From Desulfuromonas sp. (GTDB lineage Bacteria > Desulfobacterota > Desulfuromonadia > Desulfuromonadales > BM501), in assembly GCF_002868845.1 (NCBI RefSeq), contig NZ_PKUB01000053.1, forward strand, positions 16,739-59,421: a stretch of DNA of 42,683 nucleotides, given 5' to 3'. The notes below the pieces were generated by a model, which was not told where the DNA came from, made no database searches, and was given only the letters and a program-made list of their open reading frames with translations. A program made the translations under genes and the position numbers. This document shows, piece after piece, positions 37,360 to 42,683 of this stretch. The first letter of the stretch is position 1; each line of letters begins with the position of its first letter.

Positions 37360-37390
37360 GGCCGGAGCCCCCCGCTCCGGCCTTTTCTTT
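37360..37390 (+). terminator. Rho-independent terminator after purC
   Basis: Nine-base arms 37360-37368 and 37374-37382 (GGCCGGAGC and complement) around a five-base C loop are followed by TTTTCTTTT. It begins ten bases past the purC stop. Confidence 0.92.
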
Positions 37391-37474
37391 TCCCGGTGCC
37401 GGCGTGTCAGCCGCCCCCCCCGACTAGCGCCCCATCCAGTCCCCCCCCTTTCCAGCCCCCCTCGGCAGGAACGA

Positions 37475-37504
37475 TTGATTCCACCTGCGCCGCCGTGCTA
37501 TAAG
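37475..37504 (+). promoter_or_regulatory. Sigma-70 promoter of the NCS2 permease gene
   Basis: TTGATT (37475-37480) and TATAAG (37499-37504) are spaced by 18 bases; the start codon is 29 bases further on. I see no purine riboswitch in this short leader. Confidence 0.65.
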
Positions 37505-37532
37505 AGCATTCTCATCCCACGGGGAGATCGCC

Positions 37533-38819
37533 ATGCTCGAGCGCACCTTTCAGCTCCGCCGCCACGGCGCCACCGTCCGCACCGAGGCCGTCGCCGGGGC
37601 CACCACCTTCCTCACCGCCGCCTACATCATCTTCGTCCACCCCTCCATCCTCGCCGGGGCCGGCATGGACAAAGGGGCCCTGACCACGGTGACCTGCCTG
37701 GTGGCCGCCCTGGCCACGCTGCTGGTCGCCCTGTGGGCCAACGCCCCCCTGATGATGGCCCCGGGCATGGGGCTCAACGCCTTCTTCACCTACACTCTGG
37801 TCCTCGGCCAGGGCATCGCCTGGCAGACCGCCCTCGGGGTCGTCTTCCTCTCTGGGATCGTTTTCCTCGTCCTCTCCTGGCTGGGAGTCCGTGAGCGCCT
37901 CGTGCGGGCCATCCCTTCCTCCCTGCGCCTGGCCGCCTCGGTCGGCATCGGCCTGTTCATCGCCTTTATCGGCCTGCAGAACCTGGGGATTGTCGTCCGA
38001 AGCGAAGCGGTCCTGGTCCAGCTCGGTGCCTTTACCACAGAAGCCATGCTCGGCCTGCTCGGCCTGCTCCTGGCGATCCTTCTCGAGGCCCGCCGGGTGC
38101 GCGGCGCGATCCTCCTGGCCATTCTCGCCACCGCTGCCGCCGGAATGGCCGCAGGCGTCTCCCCCCTCCCCGCCGGCCTGGTCGCACTGCCCCCCTCGCC
38201 CGCCCCGATCGCCCTGCAGCTCGACATCGCCGGGGCGATGCAGATCGCCCTGTGGTCGAGCATCTTCTCCTTCATGTTCGTCGATCTCTTCGACAGCCTC
38301 GGCACCCTGCTCGCCGTCTGCCGCGAGGCGGGAATGGCCGACGACCGGGGAGAGATTCCTGCGCTGCCCCGCATGCTCGCCGCCGACGCCTTCGCCACGG
38401 TCGGCGGGGCCCTGCTCGGCACCAGCACAACGACCGCCTTTATCGAGTCGGCCAGCGGCGTCTCCGCCGGCGGACGCACCGGACTCACCGGGGTGTTCAC
38501 CGCCCTGTTCTTCCTGCTGGCGGCCTTCTTCACCCCGCTGATCGCCGCGGTTCCTCCCTACGCCACCGCCCCGGCCCTGATCGTGGTCGGCATCTTCATG
38601 ATGCGCGGAATCGGCCAGATCGACTTCTACAATTTCGAGGAAGGGGCCCCCGCCTTTCTCACCCTCCTCCTCATGCCCCTGACCTACTCCATCGCCACGG
38701 GACTCGCCTTCGGATTTCTCTCCACCGTCCTGCTCAAACTCTTCCTCGGGAAAATCCGCCAATGCGACCCCTTCCTGGTCGGTGCCGCAGCCCTTTCCCT
38801 CGTGAGCCTTCTCGTTTGA
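37533..38819 (+). CDS. NCS2-family purine (adenine/guanine/hypoxanthine-type) permease
   Basis: 428-residue integral membrane transporter of the AzgA/PbuG branch of NCS2, which imports purine bases with protons. It has about 12-14 hydrophobic segments. Family signatures: AGATTFLTAAYIIFVHPSIL, ALWANAPLMMAPGMGLNAFF (the conserved helix before the substrate site), DLFDSLGTLLAV and ALLGTSTTTAFIESASGVSA, GGRTGLTGVFTALFFLLA, and a late MPLTYSIATGLAFGF. The substrate among purines cannot be read from sequence. ATG with GGGGAG six bases upstream. It follows purC, separated by a terminator and promoter, so it is independently expressed but functionally linked through purine supply. Confidence 0.92.
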   Translation: MLERTFQLRRHGATVRTEAVAGATTFLTAAYIIFVHPSILAGAGMDKGALTTVTCLVAALATLLVALWANAPLMMAPGMGLNAFFTYTLVLGQGIAWQTALGVVFLSGIVFLVLSWLGVRERLVRAIPSSLRLAASVGIGLFIAFIGLQNLGIVVRSEAVLVQLGAFTTEAMLGLLGLLLAILLEARRVRGAILLAILATAAAGMAAGVSPLPAGLVALPPSPAPIALQLDIAGAMQIALWSSIFSFMFVDLFDSLGTLLAVCREAGMADDRGEIPALPRMLAADAFATVGGALLGTSTTTAFIESASGVSAGGRTGLTGVFTALFFLLAAFFTPLIAAVPPYATAPALIVVGIFMMRGIGQIDFYNFEEGAPAFLTLLLMPLTYSIATGLAFGFLSTVLLKLFLGKIRQCDPFLVGAAALSLVSLLV

Positions 38820-38902
38820 TTCCCGAATCGGATGCGCCAGCGCTGATCGATTCGCCAAAGCATGTCTTCTCCGGGAAATTTTTCTCGGCGGCAAAAAAGA
38901 AG

Positions 38903-38932
38903 TTGACACCCCAGAGCCCCTTTTGCTATAAA
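38903..38932 (+). promoter_or_regulatory. Promoter of tRNA-Ala
   Basis: Perfect TTGACA (38903-38908), an 18-base spacer, then TATAAA (38927-38932), 15 bases before the tRNA. Confidence 0.85.
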
Positions 38933-38947
38933 GTGTCTCCGTTGCAC

Positions 38948-39023
<76 letters not shown>

Positions 39024-39031
39024 AAAACGAC

Positions 39032-39064
39032 AAGGGGTTAACCGAAAGGTTAACCCCTTTTTTC
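39032..39064 (+). terminator. Rho-independent terminator of tRNA-Ala
   Basis: Perfect 12-base arms 39032-39043 and 39048-39059 (AAGGGGTTAACC and complement) with a GAAA tetraloop, followed by T residues to 39063. It begins nine bases after the CCA. Confidence 0.95.
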
Positions 39065-39137
39065 GTACCACTCTTCTTAGCGGTCACCCAGCTTCTCTCC
39101 GCTCACCGCACAAACATCGGTCACTCATTTAGCGTTT

Positions 39138-39380
39138 TCAGAGTCTGTGATGTCTCTGGGTGACTAGACTCTGCATCCCACCATTGATTATCCAACTGTA
39201 AAAGTGGCTGACCCTCTGTTTCCCCCCGTAAGCTCCCCCAAAGGATAGACATTTCAAAAGTAGAGATTCCAGCTTTTTTGGGATGCATTCAGCGGTCGTC
39301 ATATCTCCCGGCGAACCATGGGGACGCTGCTCGTTGTAGCCGACCATCCACCAGTACGTCGCCTCTCGGGCCTCGCATTG
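39138..39380 (-). mobile_element. IS3-family transposase remnant (C-terminal end only)
   Basis: On the minus strand, in one frame, the DNA reads EAREATYWWMVGYNEQRPHG, then SPGDMTTAE, which matches the end of IS3-family OrfB (pattern W--DYNE-RPH-SLG--TP-E). It continues to a stop at 39138. Everything upstream in the transposase, including the DDE catalytic region, is missing, because the stop of the exported-protein gene abuts it at 39384. Family residues are decayed (SLG reads SPG, TP reads TT). No terminal inverted repeats were identified. It lies 75 bases past the tRNA-Ala terminator. Confidence 0.75.
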
Positions 39381-39383
39381 AAG

Positions 39384-39920
39384 CTATTGGCCTGCCTCAG
39401 TAGAGGGTGGGGCTTTCTCTGCTTTGGCCTCCGGAACTTCGGCTTCTTTGGCTTTCTCGGTGCTCTCTTGCTTATTGGTGTCTGGCCTCCTGAGTGTCTC
39501 ACCCGTTTGCTGAAAAACCTTGGCCAGAGTCGAAGTTTCTTTAAACCAGAGATCGAGAGCCTCTAGATTTCGAAGAATGCCATCCGTGTTTGCGGCATCG
39601 GTTTCGAGATACCCGATCATCTCGACAACAATGGCAAGGAACTCGCGGTTCGCCGGGTCCGTTAACGGTGCGAACGAAGGATTCAATGTTCCGAATTCCC
39701 TGTTGATGGCCTCCAGAATTTCGAGTTTGTTCTCCGTGGAGAGAACTTCAGGATTTTCCCTGAGATGGTCTCTTATTCTTCCGAGTTCGACAATCTTCTC
39801 GGCGGGGAAGAACGATTCGGCAAAGGCCGCCCCTGGAGCAAACTGTCCCAGACAGAGCGTAACAACAAACGCAAGGACAATGCTGCAGACCCCATAATGC
39901 TTCTGACAACGACATGACAT
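39384..39920 (-). CDS. Small exported protein of unknown function
   Basis: 178 residues. The signal peptide (IVLAFVVTLCLGQFAPGAAFA, cleavage after Ala at about residue 35) is followed by a helical, acidic domain (FFPAEKIVELGRIRDHLREN, FGTLNPSFAPLTDPANREF, MIGYLETDAANTDGILRNLE). A low-complexity tail of about 40 residues is rich in Lys, Glu, Ala and Thr. I do not recognise a family. The ATG at 39920 follows AGGGGA by nine bases; the frame extends 32 codons further upstream, but the signal peptide fixes the start. Its stop directly abuts the transposase remnant, so the 3' end may have been altered by that insertion or deletion. Base composition is less GC-rich than neighbouring core genes. Confidence 0.7.
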   Translation of the reverse strand: MSCRCQKHYGVCSIVLAFVVTLCLGQFAPGAAFAESFFPAEKIVELGRIRDHLRENPEVLSTENKLEILEAINREFGTLNPSFAPLTDPANREFLAIVVEMIGYLETDAANTDGILRNLEALDLWFKETSTLAKVFQQTGETLRRPDTNKQESTEKAKEAEVPEAKAEKAPPSTEAGQ

Positions 39921-40491
39921 AATCTGTGTTCCCCTATTGATTTCCAAGAGGTGCGTGTATCTCACTATGGAAAGCAGATCTGTAACAATCGAACGGGTAA
40001 AAGCCCGTTCATGCAATGGGGAAATTAATCACAAGCCAGGATATTCGTCAACACCGAATCCAATGGGAAACAAAATTCGGCCTTCGGAACAGTCATTTTT
40101 ACTTCACCAGAAACGAGTCGAGAGACCGGCCCTTTTACGTGTCGCAAGCCAAAATCTCCCACCCTGTCGATATCAAACCGGCAGACAAGCCAGCCAGAAT
40201 TTTTCGAGCAGGTCGTTTACCTTTGATCGAAAAAGCCTGCCTTCCATCAGCAGAGGCAAGGCACATGCTTTGCTTTGTTCCAAAGACTTGAAAGTTATCG
40301 GTACCGCCGCCTTGCCTACCTTGAAATCTTCTTTTCGCCTTATCCTTTCGGGCGCACATTGATTCAGAAAAGCATGCCAGCAAGTCCATCCCTATTTGCC
40401 GTGGCAGACAAAATGATCTGAAATGAAATTTTTTCAACGAAATAATCAATCCCTCGATACTTTTTATGTTACACTGTCTCAAAATTTATCT
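39921..40491. other. Long gene-free stretch upstream of the second MucR gene
   Basis: About 570 bases without a supportable gene. Overlapping frames on both strands (for example plus 40016-40291 and minus 40135-40482) lack ribosome sites and family resemblance. Composition is markedly more AT-rich than the core genes, especially 40420-40520. It may be decayed foreign DNA. Confidence 0.5.
39991..40010. repeat. Inverted repeat upstream of the exported-protein gene
   Basis: Seven-base perfect arms GAACGGG (39991-39997) and CCCGTTC (40004-40010) flank a six-base loop. There is no T-run, so it is more like an operator than a terminator. It lies about 70 bases before the exported-protein start. 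Confidence 0.45.
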
Positions 40492-40520
40492 TTGATATCT
40501 GTAATGGCCCATGTTATAAG
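40492..40520 (+). promoter_or_regulatory. Promoter of the second MucR gene
   Basis: TTGATA (40492-40497), a 17-base spacer, then TATAAG (40515-40520), in AT-rich DNA. The start codon is 35 bases further on. Confidence 0.7.
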
Positions 40521-40554
40521 AACGCCCCAAACAACAATTCAAAGGAGAACTGAA

Positions 40555-40983
40555 ATGGCAAACCTGCTGGAAATGGCCACTGAAATCGTCGCTTCTCACG
40601 CCTCTACTTCCCCCATGAGCAAAGAGGACCTTATCGCTGAAATCAGCGAGATCTACAACGCTCTTTGCGCCATTGAGAAGGGGGAAACTCCTGTTGTGCA
40701 AGGTGTTGAAGAGGAAGCCGCTCCCGCTATCTCCAAGCGCAAGGCATTCGGCAAGAAACAGATCATCTGCATGATCTGCGGCAAGGGGATGAAGACCCTC
40801 GCCCGTCACCTCAAGACCGCACACGGCATGACCGCCAAGGAGTACCGGGCCCAGTTCGACATCCCCCGCACACAGGCCCTCGCCGCCAAGGATTACTCCG
40901 AATCCCGCAAGCAGATGGCCATCGACCGCGGCCTCGGCGAGAACCTGGCCAAGGCCCGCGCCGCCAAGGCCAAGAAGAAGTAA
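40555..40983 (+). CDS. Ros/MucR-family zinc-finger regulator, copy 2
   Basis: 142-residue DNA-binding protein closely related to the copy at 13302-13739. It has the N-terminal oligomerisation-type region (LLEMATEIVASHASTSPMSK), the zinc finger CMICGKGMKTLARHLKTAH with the same C-x2-C-x9-H-x4-H spacing, and the shared tail FDIPRTQALAAKDYSESRKQ, then RGLGENLAKARAAKAKKK. The N-terminal half differs more than the finger and tail. The ATG has AAAGGAG seven bases upstream; an in-frame upstream extension crosses the promoter and is rejected. It is a single-gene unit with a good promoter and an intrinsic terminator, placed at the edge of an AT-rich, IS-scarred patch. Confidence 0.9.
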   Translation: MANLLEMATEIVASHASTSPMSKEDLIAEISEIYNALCAIEKGETPVVQGVEEEAAPAISKRKAFGKKQIICMICGKGMKTLARHLKTAHGMTAKEYRAQFDIPRTQALAAKDYSESRKQMAIDRGLGENLAKARAAKAKKK

Positions 40984-41010
40984 GCAGGCCTCCAGAATAC
41001 AGACGCAACA

Positions 41011-41046
41011 AAAGCTCCTCGGCCCGGTCGGCCGGGGGGCTTTTTC
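41011..41046 (+). terminator. Rho-independent terminator of the second MucR gene
   Basis: Arms 41011-41024 and 41030-41043 form a 14-bp stem with two G-T pairs and a five-base loop; T residues run from 41041 to 41045. It starts 27 bases past the MucR stop. Confidence 0.85.
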
Positions 41047-41076
41047 ATTCCGACGGCCCGTTCCGCCTGAAAACGA

Positions 41077-41112
41077 CAGGAGCCCCCAGGTTGAACAACC
41101 TGGGGGCTCCTG
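41077..41112. repeat. Perfect 36-bp palindrome between convergent genes
   Basis: Arms 41077-41092 and 41097-41112 (CAGGAGCCCCCAGGTT and complement) flank a four-base centre that is itself complementary. On the minus strand it is followed by TCGTTTTC, so it may end transcription of the DUF4019 gene, whose stop is 110 bases upstream, but the T tract is poor for both strands. Confidence 0.75.
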
Positions 41113-41222
41113 CAATCTGTGCCCTGCACTTCCCCGGCGAATTCGGGGACGGCTTTCGGGTGGGTCCGCCCGCCCCCGGTTCATTCCGGTTGGGCCGAAG
41201 GCGCTTGCCGGTCAAAGCAAGG

Positions 41223-41663
41223 TTACTTGACAAAGTAGCCGGCGACCCGCCAGACATTGTCCTCTTCGAGCATCAGGGTGACCTGTTCTTTCGCGCTCTT
41301 TTGAACTTCAAAGCTGGAATCGAAGAACATCAGGATGTATTCCCCTTCGGGGCTGTCCTTGGCCGCGGTATTAAAGCTCATCCTCTTCTGGGTCCGCTCG
41401 AGGAGCGGCCCTGAGATGGAGCGGATTCGCGTCAGCTTGTCCACCCACTCCTCCTGGGTGACCTTCTCCTTCATAAGGCTCGCGGAAATTTGCCAGCTGC
41501 GTTCGTACTCCCCCGCATCGAGCAGGTCGAGAAATTGGGCCGCTGCGGCGGTCGCCTCTTCGCCTTTTTCCGAATCGGGTTTCTGGTGGATCCTGGGACC
41601 GAAAATGATCGCCAGGCAGGCCAGGATGAGCACGATGTGAATGCCGTATCGCTTGGGAATCAA
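41223..41663 (-). CDS. Membrane-anchored DUF4019-type protein
   Basis: 146-residue protein of unknown function. One N-terminal membrane segment (about 8-22, IHIVLILACLAIIFG) is followed by an extracytoplasmic domain matching DUF4019: AAAAQFLDLLDAGEYERSWQ, EEWVDKLTRIRSISGPLLER and a final VWRVAGYFVK. Start: TTG at 41663 has GGAGG five bases upstream. An ATG four codons further up (41675) overlaps that ribosome site and is less likely, and a TTG at 41684 has none. A perfect TATAAT promoter lies upstream. The gene stands alone, convergent with the second MucR gene. Confidence 0.85.
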   Translation of the reverse strand: MIPKRYGIHIVLILACLAIIFGPRIHQKPDSEKGEEATAAAAQFLDLLDAGEYERSWQISASLMKEKVTQEEWVDKLTRIRSISGPLLERTQKRMSFNTAAKDSPEGEYILMFFDSSFEVQKSAKEQVTLMLEEDNVWRVAGYFVK

Positions 41664-41707
41664 TGCAACCTCCATTGGTGTCAATTAAATGGTGAAAGCG
41701 AAAATTC

Positions 41708-41736
41708 ATTATAAGCGGGATAAACAAAGAGAGCAA
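41708..41736 (-). promoter_or_regulatory. Promoter of the DUF4019 gene
   Basis: On the minus strand TTGCTC (41736-41731) and a perfect TATAAT (41713-41708) are spaced by 17 bases, about 45 bases before the chosen TTG start. Confidence 0.7.
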
Positions 41737-41778
41737 ACATTTGATGCGCCCGGCCGGTTATACGCCCGGTCCGCGCGC

Positions 41779-42462
41779 TCAATCGCCACCGGCCCGGGGA
41801 ACAAGGCAGTCCGGCCCCTCGTTTCGCGGGTTCTTCACGGTCTCAGCCACCGGCACGGCAATCAACGGCCCGGAGAAGGGACCCAGCATCTCCCGAAGGA
41901 TCTCGACCTCCTGTGGCCCCGGCGCCAGCCAGGGGCCGTAATCGGCAGGGTCCAGGATGACGGGCATACGCTCGTGCAGGTGGCTCACCGAGGCGTTGGC
42001 CCCGGTGGTAAGGATCGTGCACGACTCGATGACGCTCCCCGGTGAGGCAGGGTCTTCCCACCGCTCCCACAGCCCCGCGAAGGCCATCGGGCCCCTGTCC
42101 CTGCGCCGAACGTGAAAAGCCCGCTTGCGCCCGCCCACCTTCTGCCACTCGTAGAACCCGTCGGCGGGGATCAGGCAGCGCCGGCTGCGAAAGGCGGCAC
42201 GGAATGAGGGCTTGGCGTAGGCGCTCTCGGAGCGGGCGTTGATCATCCGGACGCCGACCCCGGGATCCTTCGCCCAGCCTGGCACCAGCCCCCAGCGCAA
42301 CAAGACCAGACGACGCTTGCGGCCCGGCCCCTCCAGGCGGACCGCAGCCACCGGCTGACTCGGGGCGATGTTGTAGCGGGGGGAGAGGTCGGGTACCTCG
42401 TCGAGGGCGAAGGCCTCGGCCAGTTCCCCGGGGCTGAGAGTGAGTGTATAACGGCCGCACAT
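41779..42462 (-). CDS. SOS-response-associated peptidase-family protein (SRAP/YedK)
   Basis: 227-residue SRAP domain protein. Family members crosslink covalently to abasic sites in single-stranded DNA through Cys2 and protect them. The residues expected are present: MCGRYTLT (Cys2 after Met removal), PRYNIAPSQ, LRWGLVPGWAKD, MINARSESAYAKPSFRAAF (Asn and Glu of the active site), RRCLIPADGFYEWQ, TTGAN and the catalytic His in HERMPVIL. The ATG at 42462 is required to place Cys at position 2; an in-frame extension to 42486 would abolish this. No strong ribosome site is seen. It is divergent from tRNA-Leu and 116 bases upstream of the DUF4019 start on the same strand. I see no LexA-like operator. 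Confidence 0.95.
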   Translation of the reverse strand: MCGRYTLTLSPGELAEAFALDEVPDLSPRYNIAPSQPVAAVRLEGPGRKRRLVLLRWGLVPGWAKDPGVGVRMINARSESAYAKPSFRAAFRSRRCLIPADGFYEWQKVGGRKRAFHVRRRDRGPMAFAGLWERWEDPASPGSVIESCTILTTGANASVSHLHERMPVILDPADYGPWLAPGPQEVEILREMLGPFSGPLIAVPVAETVKNPRNEGPDCLVPRAGGD

Positions 42463-42556
42463 GACAAAACCATACCATCTTTCCACAGAGGATGGCAGGC
42501 CCCCGGGAAGGACCTGAAGGGGTTCGCCATGCCTCGATTTGCATCCATTTATCTGC

Positions 42557-42585
42557 TTGACCGGCCCCCCATATCCCTCTATAAT
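42557..42585 (+). promoter_or_regulatory. Promoter of tRNA-Leu
   Basis: TTGACC (42557-42562), a 17-base spacer, then a perfect TATAAT (42580-42585), 12 bases before the tRNA. Confidence 0.85.
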
Positions 42586-42597
42586 TCATTCCGCTTT

Positions 42598-42683
42598 GCC
42601 GAAGTGGTGGAATTGGTAGACACGACGGTCTCAAAAACCGTTGCCCTCCGGGCGTGCCGGTTCGATTCCGGCCTTCGGCACCA
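42598..42683 (+). tRNA. tRNA-Leu (anticodon CAA)
   Basis: 86 bases including an encoded CCA, ending on the last base of the window. Acceptor GCCGAAG pairs with CTTCGGC. The anticodon stem ACGGT/ACCGT encloses CTCAAAA, giving CAA. The long variable arm (GCCCTCCGGGC) is the class II feature of tRNA-Leu, and the T-loop is TTCGATT. A consensus promoter precedes it. Confidence 0.97.

Noticed and set aside
40016-40482. Possible small genes (plus 40016-40291, minus 40135-40482)
   Set aside because: They overlap each other on opposite strands, lack ribosome sites and show no family resemblance.

Overview
The window is GC-rich chromosomal DNA of a Gram-negative bacterium. A Desulfuromonadales/Geobacter-type deltaproteobacterium fits best. 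This is inferred from gene content and protein style (Ros/MucR zinc-finger regulators, an NrfJ-like module, AmrS, a PilZ protein, a short N-acetylglutamate-synthase-like GNAT); no rRNA or other species marker is present. Most of the window is core genome. The unusual DNA lies at the left end (0-7 kb), in one response regulator (about 10-11.6 kb), and in small islands of decayed DNA (28.4-28.9 kb and 39.1-40.5 kb).

Layout. 0-6.8 kb, minus strand: an SH3b lipoprotein is followed by two tandem membrane-anchored WD40 proteins that arose by duplication, then the start of a membrane protein cut by the window edge. 7-13 kb, minus: valS, a response regulator with a very long acidic disordered tail, and a dGTPase-like HD hydrolase. 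13.2-14.8 kb, plus: a MucR-family regulator and a pseudoreceiver-PilZ protein. 14.9-25 kb, minus: phosphopentomutase (deoB) overlapping deoC, argJ and secA behind a strong terminator, an M23 peptidase, a GNAT, recN and nadK. rarA (plus) is divergent from nadK and convergent with a DUF4197 protein and amrS (minus).

28.4-34.4 kb: a frameshifted EAL-domain remnant (plus), then the cell-elongation cluster mreB-mreC-mreD-mrdA-rodA (minus), with an intrinsic terminator between mreB and mreC. 34.5-38.8 kb, plus: a PpiD-like periplasmic chaperone, purC and an NCS2 purine permease. 38.9-42.7 kb: tRNA-Ala(GGC) with promoter and terminator, an IS3-family transposase remnant, a small exported protein, a second MucR paralogue, a DUF4019 protein, an SRAP/YedK protein and tRNA-Leu(CAA), which ends exactly at the window edge.

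How the genes work together. mreBCD, mrdA and rodA form the rod-elongation machinery. purC and the NCS2 permease serve purine synthesis and uptake. deoB and deoC carry out successive steps of deoxyribose catabolism. recN, rarA and the SRAP protein serve genome maintenance. The best candidates for undescribed biology are the SH3b-lipoprotein/WD40 tandem locus, in which near-identical flanks enclose divergent propellers, and the receiver protein with an acidic disordered region and a helical tail.
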